Part shown: piece by piece, positions 40,326-50,530 of the stretch | Layout of the letters: the number at the start of each line of letters is the position of its first letter | How positions within the stretch are numbered: position 1 is the stretch's first letter | Origin: Proteus sp. FME41 | Lineage (GTDB): Bacteria; Pseudomonadota; Gammaproteobacteria; Enterobacterales; Enterobacteriaceae | DNA length: 64,000 bases | Direction: 5' to 3' | NCBI RefSeq assembly: GCF_014897315.1 | Contig: NZ_JABUYL010000002.1 | Span: 234,192 to 298,191, forward strand | Program-made: the position numbers and the translations under genes | Notes under the pieces: model-generated | Told to the model about the DNA's origin: nothing | Database searches by the model: none | What the model saw: only the letters and a program-made list of their open reading frames with translations

Positions 40326-41480
40326 ATGGTTATTCCATCAACATTGTGGCTTGCCTTAGATTATTTTACCTATTTCTTTTCATACGGCATCTTTTTACCT
40401 TTTTGGTCTATATGGCTGAAAGGAGAGGGCGTCGATCCTGCAATGATAGGTTTGTTATTAGGTGTAGGTTTAACCGCACGTTTTGTTGGTAGCCTAATTT
40501 TAACACCTGCGGTAAAAGACCCATCAAAACTTATCACTGCATTGCGACTATTTGCTTTTCTCTCATTGCTTTTTGCTGTTGCATTTATGATGGGCAGCCA
40601 TTGGGCATGGCTTTTCTTCGTAATGACTGGATTTAACGTTTTCTTTTCGCCAATGGTGCCTTTAGGGGATTCTCTTGCAGGAACTTGGCAAAAACAATTC
40701 CCTCTAGATTATGGAAAAATCCGCGTTTGGGGCTCAATCGCATTTATTATTAGCTCATCATTACTCGGCATATTAATTGATGCTTTTGGGCATCCTATTA
40801 TTCTTTATGGATTAATTGCCAGTACATTCGCGTTATTTCTTACATCGATGTTACGCCCCAAAATTATGCCTCAAGGTAAAGTAAAAAAAGCAGAGCATAA
40901 TAATGTTTCCTTTATGAAACTCATTTCAGATGGACCTGTTTGGCGCTTTTTATTATGTGTTTCTTTACTGCAAGGCGCCCATGCGGCTTATTATGGTTTT
41001 AGTGCTCTTTATTGGGAAAAGGCAGGGTATGATACAGCAACAATTGGCTATCTTTGGTCATTAGGTGTGGTTTCAGAGGTAGTTGTTTTTATGTTAAGCC
41101 ACCGCTTATTTCGTCGTTGGAGCGCAAGAAATTTACTATTACTTTCTGCTTTTGCAGGGTTGTTGCGTTGGGGATTAATGGGCAGTTTTACCGCATTACC
41201 TGCGCTTATTGTTGTTCAAATCTTACATAGTGGTACGTTTACGGTATGCCATTTAGCGGCAATGCGATTTATTAGTGCACGCCAAGAACATGAAATTATT
41301 CGTTTGCAAGCGGTGTATTCGGCTTTAGCGATGGGAGGAAGTATTGCGATCATGACCATTATATCGGGTTGGTTGTATGAAAAACTTCCTAATCAAGAAT
41401 CACTGATCTTCTGGTTAATGGCTGCATTAACGATCCCCGCGATGTTTATTAGGCCTAAAGTTCAACCTCAAAATAGCTAA
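40326..41480 (+). CDS. hcaT: MFS transporter, HcaT-like
   Basis: The 384-residue product is a twelve-helix major facilitator protein closely similar to E. coli HcaT, the predicted 3-phenylpropionate importer (LALDYFTYFFSYGIFLPFWSIWLKG start; LLQGAHAAYYGFSALYW). The ATG at 40326 is preferred over 40314 because it follows GGGGGA and matches the HcaT start. None of the hca catabolic genes are next to it, so the real substrate is open. It lies between glyA and a terminator as a single gene. Confidence 0.85.
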   Translation: MVIPSTLWLALDYFTYFFSYGIFLPFWSIWLKGEGVDPAMIGLLLGVGLTARFVGSLILTPAVKDPSKLITALRLFAFLSLLFAVAFMMGSHWAWLFFVMTGFNVFFSPMVPLGDSLAGTWQKQFPLDYGKIRVWGSIAFIISSSLLGILIDAFGHPIILYGLIASTFALFLTSMLRPKIMPQGKVKKAEHNNVSFMKLISDGPVWRFLLCVSLLQGAHAAYYGFSALYWEKAGYDTATIGYLWSLGVVSEVVVFMLSHRLFRRWSARNLLLLSAFAGLLRWGLMGSFTALPALIVVQILHSGTFTVCHLAAMRFISARQEHEIIRLQAVYSALAMGGSIAIMTIISGWLYEKLPNQESLIFWLMAALTIPAMFIRPKVQPQNS

Positions 41481-41501
41481 TTTCCTTCTTTAATAAAAAT
41501 T

Positions 41502-41538
41502 AAGATCCGCTTTATTCCTTGATATTGCGGATCTTTTT
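41502..41538 (+). terminator. hcaT terminator
   Basis: AAGATCCGC at 41502-41510 pairs perfectly with GCGGATCTT at 41527-41535, followed by Ts. It separates hcaT from the M24-fold gene. Confidence 0.88.
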
Positions 41539-41610
41539 ATTTCTTATTTTTAAAGCGCATTTTTTGATCAACAGAATCATTGACGACAATAATAATTCGG
41601 TTTAAATTTA

Positions 41611-41630
41611 ATTCATTCAAATGAATGAAT
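41611..41630 (+). promoter_or_regulatory. Palindrome upstream of the M24-fold gene
   Basis: ATTCATTC and GAATGAAT form a perfect 8-bp inverted repeat with an AAAT centre, ending 17 bases before the start codon. Its size and symmetry suit a TetR-family dimer, and a TetR gene is the next gene but one. Binding is inferred only. Confidence 0.65.
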
Positions 41631-41647
41631 GCGTAAAAGGTAATATT

Positions 41648-42916
41648 ATGAATAAGAAATCGATTATTCCAGCGAGTTTTTCTTTACAAGAAAGAGACAG
41701 ACGTTGGCAATTAGCTCGAGATATTATGAAAGATAATCAATTAGATACATTGATTGTCTATGGTGATAGAGAATCCGCAGCACCGGCACCATTTTGTATT
41801 GATCACTATTTCACTAATGATCGATTAGGGTCAGTTGTGATTTTCCATGAAGATAAAAAGCCCCTTATTGTCACTTTTGCTCCGATGATGATCGCCGATC
41901 ATATGCAAGCCAAATTACGAGGTGATTTACAGTGGATTGATGAAGATAATCTTGTTGTCGGTAAGACAGGTCGAAATATTGCTCAGCTATTAAAAGAAAT
42001 GGGCGTACAACAAAATGCACATATTGGCGTGATTGGTTTAGAGCCTTACCCTCCATTTTATTTTGATGGTGCAATGCCATTTAATACGTTCAATGGTATT
42101 AAAGATGTGTTTCCTCATGCGAAATTTAGTTGTGTTTATCGTGATTTCTTTAAACGTGCCTCAGTAAAAAGTGAAGAAGAGCTAACTCATGTGAGATATG
42201 CTGCCGCAATTGGTGAAGCAATGAGTGAAGCAATGCGTATTACGGCAAAGCCCGGAGCAACAGAAGCCGATCTTGCTGCCGCGATTACTGCAACGTGCTT
42301 ATCTCGTGGTGGATTTACTGCAGAAATTTTAATGGGATCAGGTTCAGAATATATTGGTTGGGGTCCCCCAGCTTGGCAATATCGCTCACAAGCGCCTCGT
42401 GAAATTCAAATGGGAGATATTGTGTTATCAGAAATTTTTGCCTTATATGGTATGTATGAAACACAACATCAAGCCGCAGTCGCGGTGGGGAAAATTCACG
42501 AAAACTTAGAAAAGGCCGCTTTAGTCGCTCGTGAATGTTATGAAATAGGTGTTGATCATTTAAAAGCGGGTGTGACCTTTGGTGAAGTAGTTGATTTTAT
42601 GGAGAAACCACTATTAAAATCAGGTGGATGGCATGTACACCCACTTATTCATAGTATCAATCCTTATGGTCCGATTGGTTTTGGTACCGCGCCGGGTATT
42701 GAATCACTTCCATTAGCCAGTCGTTATAAGCAAATAGAGCGATTACCTAACCCTGGTCGTGAATTAGTGTTACAAGAAGGAATGACCTTTGCATTTGAGC
42801 CAAACTGTGGTTTTGGTCATCATTTATGTAACTTAGGGGGAACGGTTGTTGTTGGTAAAAGTAAAGGGATTGAGTTAAATTCAAACTCAACACAATTAAT
42901 GCGTGCTGATTTATAA
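41648..42916 (+). CDS. M24 peptidase-fold protein, metal site altered
   Basis: The 422-residue product has the creatinase/prolidase layout: an N-terminal domain (about 1-165) and a C-terminal pita-bread domain. The five metal ligands of M24 peptidases are not all kept. The first Asp motif reads VLSEIFALYGMYETQH (Glu262, no second Asp), a histidine region occurs near 329-335, Glu384 is present in FAFEPN, and the last Glu is replaced in CNLGGTVVV. It may be a creatinase-like or lyase-type enzyme rather than an aminopeptidase. The ATG at 41648 follows AAAAGG; tetR follows after 27 bases. Confidence 0.75.
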   Translation: MNKKSIIPASFSLQERDRRWQLARDIMKDNQLDTLIVYGDRESAAPAPFCIDHYFTNDRLGSVVIFHEDKKPLIVTFAPMMIADHMQAKLRGDLQWIDEDNLVVGKTGRNIAQLLKEMGVQQNAHIGVIGLEPYPPFYFDGAMPFNTFNGIKDVFPHAKFSCVYRDFFKRASVKSEEELTHVRYAAAIGEAMSEAMRITAKPGATEADLAAAITATCLSRGGFTAEILMGSGSEYIGWGPPAWQYRSQAPREIQMGDIVLSEIFALYGMYETQHQAAVAVGKIHENLEKAALVARECYEIGVDHLKAGVTFGEVVDFMEKPLLKSGGWHVHPLIHSINPYGPIGFGTAPGIESLPLASRYKQIERLPNPGRELVLQEGMTFAFEPNCGFGHHLCNLGGTVVVGKSKGIELNSNSTQLMRADL

Positions 42917-42943
42917 GCCGAATATAAAATAGTTAAACTAATA

Positions 42944-43612
42944 ATGAAAAACACCAGTAAAACTGCGATAAGTGCAGAACAAACTCAAGAAAGGTTAGTG
43001 CAAGAAGGTATTAGGCTGTTTGCACTACATGGAATTAGTGGATTGAGAACGCGACAACTTGCGCAGGATGCTGGTGTTAATCAATCAGCTATTCCCTATC
43101 ATTTTGGTGGAAAACTGGGTGTTTATACGGCTGTTATTCAATATATTGCGACAGAGTTAGCAACAGAAATACACTTTGACCAATTTGATCTTAAGGTTCA
43201 CGTTTTATTAAAAAAGAGTGAGTTCAATCGTGAATTGCTTGCTGAGTTAATCTCACTATTAGTCATGGGATTAACGCGTGCTTTATTAGCACCTGAAAGG
43301 CATTATTACAGTCAGTTAATTTTACGTGAACAGCTAGAACCCACTGAAAATTATGAATTAATTTATCGTGACCTGATTGAGCCTTTTCATCTTAGACTCT
43401 CCCATCTTATTGAATTAATCGATGAAGAGAGTAATAGATTAACCACAACGATTCGTGCTCATGCCGTTATTGGGCAAATATTAGGGTTTGTGATTGCCAG
43501 AAAAGCTTTTTTATTACGCGTTGAACAGCAAGAAATGACACCTCAATTATTGGATAAAATAGCAAAAGAAATCAGCCAACTATCTGTAAATGCATTAATA
43601 TCGGTAAGATAA
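42944..43612 (+). CDS. TetR family regulator, CecR-like
   Basis: The 222-residue product has an N-terminal TetR helix-turn-helix (about residues 12-58, GLRTRQLAQDAGVNQSAIPYHFGGKLGVYTAVI) and a ligand-binding part resembling the CecR/YbiH group. It is 27 bases after the M24-fold gene and very probably in the same operon. The palindrome before that gene is a plausible operator, which would make the pair autoregulated. The inducer is unknown. Confidence 0.85.
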   Translation: MKNTSKTAISAEQTQERLVQEGIRLFALHGISGLRTRQLAQDAGVNQSAIPYHFGGKLGVYTAVIQYIATELATEIHFDQFDLKVHVLLKKSEFNRELLAELISLLVMGLTRALLAPERHYYSQLILREQLEPTENYELIYRDLIEPFHLRLSHLIELIDEESNRLTTTIRAHAVIGQILGFVIARKAFLLRVEQQEMTPQLLDKIAKEISQLSVNALISVR

Positions 43613-43634
43613 TTTTTTATAATCCTTCCAAATA

Positions 43635-43675
43635 AAAAAGACCGATCATGAAATATTGCCATGATCGGTCTTTTT
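43635..43675. terminator. Bidirectional terminator tetR/suhB
   Basis: A perfect 16-bp stem (AAAAAGACCGATCATG with CATGATCGGTCTTTTT) and 9-base loop lie between convergent genes, with A and T runs on both sides. It should stop both transcripts. Confidence 0.92.
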
Positions 43676-43708
43676 CTTTTATGCTTTGCTATTATTCGTA
43701 CTGATAAA

Positions 43709-44512
43709 TTAACGTTTTAATGCATCCGTTAATTCGCTACGAATTTCAGCTAATAATGCTCTGACAACGCGAGGGTTACCTGCAACAATGTTACCCGTCT
43801 GTAGGTAGCCGTGGTTACCTGTAAAGTCAGAAACAATAGCACCAGCTTCACGAGCGATTAATTCACCACCTAAGAAATCCCAAGGTTTTAAACCAATTTC
43901 AAAGTAGCCATCAACACGGCCTGCAGCAACGTAAGCTAAATCTAACGCAGCAGAACCCGTACGACGGAAATCTGCACAAGGAACAAACAGTTTGCTTAGC
44001 ATATTGATATAAGCTGCCGAGTGTTGTTTGCTTTTGAATGGAAAACCGGTGGCAAGAACCGCACCGTCTAAATCACGTGCATTAGAGCCACGTAGACGAT
44101 AACCATTTAATTGTGCACCTTGACCACGAACAGCTGAGAATAATTCGTTACGCATTGGATCGTAAACAACAGCGACTTCAGTACGACCTTTAATGCGTAC
44201 CGCAATAGAAACTGCAAAGTGTGGAAGACGTTTAATGAAGTTAGTCGTGCCATCAAGTGGATCAATAACCCATTGTATATCGTAATCTTCACCGAGTAAC
44301 TCGCCACTTTCTTCCGTAATAATGGTGTGTTTTGGATAAGATTTACGGATGATTTCAATGATTGCTTGTTCTGCGTCACGGTCAACATTTGTGACAAAAT
44401 CATTGGTTCCTTTCTGATTAGTTTCTACAGATTCAGGATTTTCGTAATTTTTGGCGATTAAGTTACCAGCCTTACGTGCGGCACGTATGGCAATATTCAG
44501 CATCGGATGCAT
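43709..44512 (-). CDS. suhB: Inositol-1-monophosphatase / SuhB
   Basis: SuhB hydrolyses inositol monophosphate and, in E. coli, binds the rRNA transcription complex to prevent early termination. The 267-residue product starts MHPMLNIAIRAARKAGNLIAKNYE and has the metal-binding motifs EESGE and WVIDPLDGTTNF, plus KPWDFLGGELIAREAG. The ATG at 44510-44512 follows GGAAG; a GTG five codons upstream is in frame but not supported. It is divergent from trmJ. Confidence 0.96.
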   Translation of the reverse strand: MHPMLNIAIRAARKAGNLIAKNYENPESVETNQKGTNDFVTNVDRDAEQAIIEIIRKSYPKHTIITEESGELLGEDYDIQWVIDPLDGTTNFIKRLPHFAVSIAVRIKGRTEVAVVYDPMRNELFSAVRGQGAQLNGYRLRGSNARDLDGAVLATGFPFKSKQHSAAYINMLSKLFVPCADFRRTGSAALDLAYVAAGRVDGYFEIGLKPWDFLGGELIAREAGAIVSDFTGNHGYLQTGNIVAGNPRVVRALLAEIRSELTDALKR

Positions 44513-44636
44513 GGTTATCTTCCACAAGATGTTAAAGAACGGGGATAAAAAACGTGCGAGAGTATAACAGGCATTCGTGTTTCTGGCTACAATTGTGATA
44601 AAATAGATGGATCACAAAGCAATTAACAAGAAATCA

Positions 44637-45365
44637 ATGTTAGAGAATATTCGCATCATCCTAGTAGAAACCTCTCATACAGGCAATATGGGCTCTGCAG
44701 CTCGCGCTATGAAAACCATGGGGTTGACTAACCTTTATTTTGTTAACCCAAAAGAAAAACCAGATTCACATTCTATTGCCCTATCTGCTGGTGCAAGTGA
44801 TGTTATTGGCAATGCAAAAATTGTTGATAGTATCGATGAAGCGATTGAAGGTTGTGGTTTAGTCATTGGAACGAGTGCGCGTAGCCGTACTTTACCTTGG
44901 CCAATGCTTGCCCCCCGTGAATGTGGCGAGCGTTGTATTATGGAAGCTAAAAATAAGCCTGTTGCTGTTATTTTTGGGCGCGAACGCACAGGTTTAACAA
45001 ATGAAGAATTACAAAAATGTGATTTTCATCTATATGTTCCGACTAACCCAGAATATGGTTCTTTAAATTTAGCGATGGCTGTTCAGCTTGTTTGTTATGA
45101 AATTCGCATGGCAGCGCTTGCTCAAGAAGAAAAACAAGAGGAAAATAGCCCATTAGAGATTGATTATCCACCAGCTGATGATATTGAACGATTTTATGTT
45201 CACTTAGAGCAGGTACTTAATGAATCTGGTTTTATTCGACCTAAACACCCAGGGCAAATCATGAGCCGCTTACGCCGTCTATTTACGCGTGCGCGCCCAG
45301 AGACACAAGAGCTTCATATCTTACGTGGTATTCTAACGTCTGTTGAAAAATGGGCTAAGAAATAG
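44637..45365 (+). CDS. trmJ: tRNA (Cm32/Um32) methyltransferase TrmJ
   Basis: TrmJ 2'-O-methylates position 32 of several tRNAs. The 242-residue product is a SPOUT protein with the N-terminal [22 protein letters not shown] motif and the knot motifs [13 protein letters not shown] and [15 protein letters not shown]. The ATG at 44637 matches the family start MLENIRI; the upstream ATG at 44607 falls next to a -10-like GATAAAAT. It precedes the isc operon, as in E. coli. Confidence 0.95.
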   Translation: MLENIRIILVETSHTGNMGSAARAMKTMGLTNLYFVNPKEKPDSHSIALSAGASDVIGNAKIVDSIDEAIEGCGLVIGTSARSRTLPWPMLAPRECGERCIMEAKNKPVAVIFGRERTGLTNEELQKCDFHLYVPTNPEYGSLNLAMAVQLVCYEIRMAALAQEEKQEENSPLEIDYPPADDIERFYVHLEQVLNESGFIRPKHPGQIMSRLRRLFTRARPETQELHILRGILTSVEKWAKK

Positions 45366-45408
45366 CGGATAAAGTTGATTAATATAAGTCAACTTTTTGC
45401 TGAGTATA

Positions 45409-45458
45409 ATACTTGACTAAAACACTCGGATAAATAGTTGACTAAATTACTCGGGAAT
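45409..45458 (+). promoter_or_regulatory. Two tandem IscR type 1 sites
   Basis: Two adjacent 25-bp sites (45409-45433 and 45434-45458) share the pattern ATA-C/G-TTGACT-A-AAA/AAT-…ACTCGG, matching the type 1 IscR motif (ATAssyGACT…AGTC…TAT) in most positions. They overlap a TTGACT -35-like element. This implies that [2Fe-2S]-IscR represses its own operon. Confidence 0.82.
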
Positions 45459-45496
45459 GACACAATTTGATTATTGTTCACCACGGAGTATTTGTT

Positions 45497-45991
45497 ATGA
45501 GACTGACATCAAAAGGGCGTTACGCAGTTACTGCAATGCTTGATGTTGCATTGCATTCACAGCAAGGCCCTGTTCCCCTCGCCGATATTTCAGAGCGTCA
45601 AGGGATTTCCCTTTCTTATCTTGAGCAGCTTTTTTCACGTTTGCGTAAAAATGAATTAGTTGCAAGTGTTCGAGGCCCTGGTGGCGGCTATTTATTAGGT
45701 CGCGATGCTGGACAAATTTTTGTTGCTCAAGTTATTTCTGCGGTTGATGAATCTGTCGATGCTACCCGTTGCCAGGGTAACAAAGAAGGGTGTCAAGGTG
45801 GCGATCGTTGCCTGACTCATACTTTGTGGCGTGATTTAAGTGATCGTATAACCAGTTTCTTAAGCAGTATCAGCCTTGAAGAGTTAGTGAATAACGAAGA
45901 GGTTATGGATGTCGCCGATCGTCAAGACAATGGAAAACGCCATGCAATAAATGGTCGTTTACAAGAAACCATTGTTAATATGCGAGTATAA
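45497..45991 (+). CDS. iscR: Iron-sulfur cluster regulator IscR
   Basis: IscR is an Rrf2-family repressor that senses Fe-S status and controls the isc operon. The 164-residue product has an N-terminal winged helix ([20 protein letters not shown]) and cluster ligands Cys92, Cys99 and Cys105 followed by His108. The first spacer has one residue more than in E. coli (Cys92, 98, 104). The ATG at 45497 follows GGAG; an upstream reading from 45467 is not supported. Confidence 0.96.
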   Translation: MRLTSKGRYAVTAMLDVALHSQQGPVPLADISERQGISLSYLEQLFSRLRKNELVASVRGPGGGYLLGRDAGQIFVAQVISAVDESVDATRCQGNKEGCQGGDRCLTHTLWRDLSDRITSFLSSISLEELVNNEEVMDVADRQDNGKRHAINGRLQETIVNMRV

Positions 45992-46058
45992 CGGCGATCT
46001 CTAGTAGGCAAAAACAAAATTATTAAAGAAGATCTGTCGTCTTTGGAGTTAGTGAGCA

Positions 46059-47273
46059 ATGAAATTACCCATTTATCTAGATTATTCAGCAACCACACCC
46101 GTTGATCCACGAGTTGCTGAAAAAATGATGCAATGCCTGACTATTGATGGCATTTTCGGTAACCCAGCTTCTCGTTCACACCGTTTTGGCTGGCAAGCAG
46201 AAGAAGCTATTGATATCGCACGTAATCAGATCGCTGATTTAATTGGTGCTGATCCTCGTGAAATTGTATTCACATCAGGTGCAACCGAAGCTGATAACCT
46301 CGCACTGAAAGGTGTTGCTAACTTTTATCAGAAAAAAGGTAAGCACATCATCACGTCAAAAACTGAACATAAGGCGATTTTAGACACTTGTCGCCAACTT
46401 GAGCGTGAAGGTTTTGACGTCACTTATTTAGCGCCAAAAAGAGATGGTCTGATTGACCTCAAAGAGCTTGAAGAAGCGATGCGTGAAGATACCATTCTAG
46501 TCTCTATCATGCATGTAAACAATGAAATTGGTGTTGTTCAAGATATTGCTGCTATTGGTGAACTGTGCCGTAGCAAAGGCATTATTTACCATGTAGATGC
46601 GACACAAAGCGTTGGTAAATTGCCGATTGATCTCTCTACGTTAAAAGTTGATTTACTTTCTCTTTCTGCACATAAAGTTTACGGTCCTATGGGTATCGGT
46701 GCACTTTATGTTCGTCGTAAACCACGCATTCGTTTAGAAGCACAAATGCATGGTGGTGGACATGAGCGTGGTATGCGTTCAGGTACATTAGCCGTTCACC
46801 AAATTGTGGGTATGGGCGAAGCTTACCGTATTTTGAAAGAAGAAATGGCTGATGAAACTAAACGCTTAAACGAATTACGTTTACGTTTATGGAATGGCAT
46901 TAAAGATATCGAAGAAGTTTATATCAACGGTTCTTTAGAACACACAGCGCCAAATATTCTTAATGTGAGCTTCAATTATGTTGAAGGTGAATCATTAATG
47001 ATGGCACTGAAAGATCTTGCTGTTTCTTCAGGCTCTGCCTGTACTTCAGCAAGCTTAGAACCTTCTTATGTACTGCGTGCTTTAGGTTTAACTGATGAAC
47101 TTGCACACAGTTCTATTCGTTTCTCTCTGGGTCGTTTCACGACAGAAGAAGAAATAGATTATGCAATTGAACAAATCCACAGTGCAATTGGTCGCTTACG
47201 TGATCTTTCGCCACTTTGGGATATGCATAAACAAGGTGTTGATATCAACAGTATCGAATGGTCTCACCATTAA
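46059..47273 (+). CDS. iscS: Cysteine desulfurase IscS
   Basis: IscS removes sulfur from cysteine for Fe-S clusters, thiolated tRNA and other cofactors. The 404-residue PLP enzyme has the lysine in [12 protein letters not shown] and the active-site cysteine in [21 protein letters not shown]. It lies second in the isc operon, 67 bases after iscR, with a GGAG ribosome site. Confidence 0.98.
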   Translation: MKLPIYLDYSATTPVDPRVAEKMMQCLTIDGIFGNPASRSHRFGWQAEEAIDIARNQIADLIGADPREIVFTSGATEADNLALKGVANFYQKKGKHIITSKTEHKAILDTCRQLEREGFDVTYLAPKRDGLIDLKELEEAMREDTILVSIMHVNNEIGVVQDIAAIGELCRSKGIIYHVDATQSVGKLPIDLSTLKVDLLSLSAHKVYGPMGIGALYVRRKPRIRLEAQMHGGGHERGMRSGTLAVHQIVGMGEAYRILKEEMADETKRLNELRLRLWNGIKDIEEVYINGSLEHTAPNILNVSFNYVEGESLMMALKDLAVSSGSACTSASLEPSYVLRALGLTDELAHSSIRFSLGRFTTEEEIDYAIEQIHSAIGRLRDLSPLWDMHKQGVDINSIEWSHH

Positions 47274-47297
47274 TCAGACGTTTTCAGGAGTTAAATC

Positions 47298-47684
47298 ATG
47301 GCTTATAGCGATAAAGTAATTGATCATTATGAAAACCCTCGTAACGTGGGCTCATTTGATAACAACGACCCTTCTGTAGGAAGTGGTATGGTCGGCGCAC
47401 CTGCTTGTGGTGACGTCATGAAACTGCAAATTAAAGTTGATGATAACGGCGTAATTGAAGATGCGCGTTTTAAAACTTACGGTTGTGGTTCAGCGATTGC
47501 ATCAAGTTCGCTGGTAACTGAATGGATGAAAGGCAAAACATTAGATGAAGCTGAATCCATTAAGAACACTGCAATTGCAGAAGAATTAGAATTGCCACCA
47601 GTGAAGATCCACTGTTCAATTCTCGCAGAAGATGCAATAAAAGCAGCGATTGCAGACTATAAAAGCAAACGCCAAGGCAAGTAA
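47298..47684 (+). CDS. iscU: Fe-S cluster scaffold IscU
   Basis: IscU is the scaffold on which clusters are built before transfer by HscA/HscB. The 128-residue product has the three ligand cysteines Cys37 (GAPACGD), Cys63 (YGCGSA) and Cys106 (IHCSIL) and the HscA-binding motif LPPVK. It follows iscS by 24 bases. A hairpin after it marks the boundary with iscA. Confidence 0.98.
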   Translation: MAYSDKVIDHYENPRNVGSFDNNDPSVGSGMVGAPACGDVMKLQIKVDDNGVIEDARFKTYGCGSAIASSSLVTEWMKGKTLDEAESIKNTAIAEELELPPVKIHCSILAEDAIKAAIADYKSKRQGK

Positions 47685-47715
47685 TTGTCTTTTATAATAA
47701 AAAAATAAAATATTG

Positions 47716-47745
47716 GCGGATGCTGAATCTTTTTTCAGTATCCGC
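47716..47745 (+). terminator. Hairpin between iscU and iscA
   Basis: GCGGATGCTGAA at 47716-47727 pairs with TTCAGTATCCGC at 47734-47745, with one G-U pair and a T-rich 6-base loop; only TTTCG follows. It could attenuate the operon or act as an mRNA processing and stability element. Confidence 0.6.
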
Positions 47746-47772
47746 TTTCGTTCTTTATGAGTGAGGTGTGCC

Positions 47773-48096
47773 ATGTCAATTTCCCTTACAGAATCCGCCG
47801 CTAATCGTGTCCGCTCTTTCCTGTCTAATCGTGGTAAAGGTGAAGGTTTGCGTTTAGGCGTAAGAACATCGGGTTGTTCTGGAATGGCTTATGTTCTTGA
47901 GTTTGCTGATGTCATCAATGACGAAGATACTGTTTTTGAAGACAAAGGTGTGAAAGTTATCATTGATGGTAAAAGCATGGTCTATTTAGATGGAACTGAG
48001 CTTGATTTCGTCAAAGAAGGATTAAACGAAGGCTTTAAGTTTAACAACCCAAATGTGTCAAATGAATGTGGTTGTGGTGAAAGCTTTACTGTGTAA
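47773..48096 (+). CDS. iscA: Fe-S assembly protein IscA
   Basis: IscA is an A-type carrier for iron or 4Fe-4S clusters. The 107-residue product has the three conserved cysteines Cys35 (TSGCSGM), Cys99 and Cys101 (NECGCGESF), exactly as in E. coli. The ATG at 47773 follows an AGG; the GTG at 47761 would add four residues not found in the family. Confidence 0.97.
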   Translation: MSISLTESAANRVRSFLSNRGKGEGLRLGVRTSGCSGMAYVLEFADVINDEDTVFEDKGVKVIIDGKSMVYLDGTELDFVKEGLNEGFKFNNPNVSNECGCGESFTV

Positions 48097-48144
48097 TTTG
48101 TGTTAAAACACGGTATTAACGTTAATTAATCCAAGAGTAGATGT

Positions 48145-48666
48145 ATGGACTATTTCACACTATTAGGTATGCCTAATTGTTTTGATATTGATAAACAGCA
48201 ACTTGCTGCACGTTATCAAGATATGCAGCGCCAATATCACCCTGATCGTTTTGTTGGTAAATCTGATAAAGAGCAAGTTCAAGCAATTTCTTTTGCTTCA
48301 ACAATTAATCAGGCTTATCAAACCTTAAAAAATCCACTCTCTAGAGCTGAATATATGCTCTCATTACACGGTATCGATATTGCTAATGAGCAACAAACGA
48401 TGCACGATACTGCATTTTTAATGGAACAACTCACTTTACGAGAAGAGCTGGATAACATCGAGCACAATGCTGATGCCGAAAGTTTGTTAGCTGATTTTTC
48501 GGCACGTTTAGAGAAAATGTACACAGTACGTCATGATGAAATGGTCAAAACGCTAGATAACCAAACTTGGGATATTGCGGCTGATAATGTAAGAAAATTA
48601 CGTTTTCTTACAAAATTAAAAGAGCAAGTCGAGCAACTTGAAGAACGCTTGTTTGATGGTTTTTAA
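48145..48666 (+). CDS. hscB: Co-chaperone HscB
   Basis: HscB is the J-protein that brings IscU to HscA. The 173-residue product has an N-terminal J domain with HPD at residues 32-34 (QYHPDRF) and a C-terminal helical IscU-binding domain. It is eleven bases upstream of hscA within the isc operon. Confidence 0.97.
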   Translation: MDYFTLLGMPNCFDIDKQQLAARYQDMQRQYHPDRFVGKSDKEQVQAISFASTINQAYQTLKNPLSRAEYMLSLHGIDIANEQQTMHDTAFLMEQLTLREELDNIEHNADAESLLADFSARLEKMYTVRHDEMVKTLDNQTWDIAADNVRKLRFLTKLKEQVEQLEERLFDGF

Positions 48667-48677
48667 GGGAAACTATT

Positions 48678-50528
48678 ATGTCATTATTACAAATTAGTGA
48701 ACCAGGTCAAATGCCTGCACCACATCAGCGCCGACTTGCAGCAGGTATTGATTTAGGCACGACACACTCACTAGTTGCCACTGTACGTAGTGGGCAAGCC
48801 GAAGCGCTTTCTGACAGCGAAGGTCGCTATTTATTGCCATCTGTTGTGCAGTATCAAGTTGATAATATCAATGTTGGTTGGAATGCTAAAAAAGAAGCAG
48901 AAAAAGATCCTGCTAACACGATAAGCTCAATTAAAAGAATGGTCGGTCGCTCACTGAGTGATGTGACAAGTCGTTATCCAAACCTTCCTTATCATTTTCA
49001 TGAGAATGACAATGGCTTGCCGTTAATTAAAACAGCAGCAGGCATTGTTGATCCGATCCAAGTCTCTTCTGACATCTTAAAAACATTGGCAGAGCGTGCT
49101 ACACAATCATTAGGTGGTGAACTTGATGGTGTTGTTGTTACCGTACCGGCTTATTTTGATGATGCTCAGCGCCAAGGCACAAAAGAGGCGGCTCGTCGCG
49201 CAGGTTTGCATGTTTTACGTTTATTAAACGAGCCAACAGCGGCGGCTATTGCTTACGGTTTAGATTCAGGAAAAGAAGGCACCATTGTTGTTTATGACTT
49301 AGGCGGCGGTACGTTTGATATCTCTGTTCTTCGTTTAACGAAAGGTGTTTTTGAAGTCTTAGCAACCGGTGGTGACACTGCTTTAGGTGGCGATGATTTT
49401 GATACAATGTTGGCGGATTGGATAAGAGAACGAGCAGGGTTTGGTCATCAAAAAGATGCGATATTACAACGTCAATTGCTTGATGTTGCATCAGAAACTA
49501 AAATTGCATTAAGTGATAATGATGTCGCTGATATCACTATCCATGGCTGGAAAGGTGAAATTACCCGCTCTGAATTTGAATCATTAATTCACGCTTTAGT
49601 AAAACGCACTCTTTTATCAGTTCGTCGTGCATTAAAAGACGCAGATATTGAAATTGATGATGTGTTAGAAGTGGTTATGGTTGGTGGTTCAACGCGCGTT
49701 CCACTAGTTCGTCAAATGGTCGGTGACTATTTTAAACGTGAACCGCTGACGTCTATCGATCCTGATAAAGTGGTTGCAATTGGCGCTTCTATTCAAGCCG
49801 ATATTTTAGTGGGGAATAAACCTGATAGTGAAATGTTGCTACTTGACGTTATTCCACTTTCGCTTGGCTTAGAAACAATGGGTGGATTAGTTGAGAAAGT
49901 GATCCCGCGTAATACCACGATCCCTGTTGCTAGAGCGCAAGAATTTACAACCTTTAAAGATGGTCAAACTGCCATGAGTGTACACGTTGTTCAAGGTGAG
50001 CGTGAAATGGTAAGTGATTGTCGTTCTCTTGCTCGTTTTACATTACGCGATATTCCACCGATGGCAGCAGGTGGTGCACATATTCGTGTGACATTCCAAG
50101 TAGATGCTGATGGTTTACTCAGTGTTAGTGCAATGGAAAAATCAACAGGTGTTGAAGCGTCTGTACAAGTTAAACCGTCTTATGGTCTTAGTGATATCGA
50201 GATTGCTAAGATGATCCAATCTTCGATGGAAAATGCCCAAGAAGATTTACAAGCTCGTCGTCTAGCCGAGCAAAAAGTCGAAGCAGCACGCGTGTTAGAA
50301 AGTTTAACCGCAGCATTAGAAGAAGATGCTCATCTGTTAAATGAAGATGAGAAAATCGCGATCGACAAAGTTGTAGATACCTTAATAGAGAGCGTTGAAG
50401 GGACAGATCCTGTCGCCATTGAAAACGCAATTAAACTACTGGATAAGCAAACTCAGGATTTTGCAGCGCGTCGTATGGATTCTTCTATTCGTCAAGCGTT
50501 GGCAGGTCATTCTGTGGATGAGATATAA
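48678..50528 (+). CDS. hscA: Hsp70-type chaperone HscA
   Basis: HscA uses ATP to release Fe-S clusters from IscU to target proteins. The 616-residue product has the Hsp70 ATPase signatures [27 protein letters not shown] and [14 protein letters not shown], and a substrate-binding domain from about residue 385. Length equals E. coli HscA. It is part of hscB-hscA-fdx with very short gaps. Confidence 0.98.
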   Translation: MSLLQISEPGQMPAPHQRRLAAGIDLGTTHSLVATVRSGQAEALSDSEGRYLLPSVVQYQVDNINVGWNAKKEAEKDPANTISSIKRMVGRSLSDVTSRYPNLPYHFHENDNGLPLIKTAAGIVDPIQVSSDILKTLAERATQSLGGELDGVVVTVPAYFDDAQRQGTKEAARRAGLHVLRLLNEPTAAAIAYGLDSGKEGTIVVYDLGGGTFDISVLRLTKGVFEVLATGGDTALGGDDFDTMLADWIRERAGFGHQKDAILQRQLLDVASETKIALSDNDVADITIHGWKGEITRSEFESLIHALVKRTLLSVRRALKDADIEIDDVLEVVMVGGSTRVPLVRQMVGDYFKREPLTSIDPDKVVAIGASIQADILVGNKPDSEMLLLDVIPLSLGLETMGGLVEKVIPRNTTIPVARAQEFTTFKDGQTAMSVHVVQGEREMVSDCRSLARFTLRDIPPMAAGGAHIRVTFQVDADGLLSVSAMEKSTGVEASVQVKPSYGLSDIEIAKMIQSSMENAQEDLQARRLAEQKVEAARVLESLTAALEEDAHLLNEDEKIAIDKVVDTLIESVEGTDPVAIENAIKLLDKQTQDFAARRMDSSIRQALAGHSVDEI

Positions 50529-50530
50529 CT

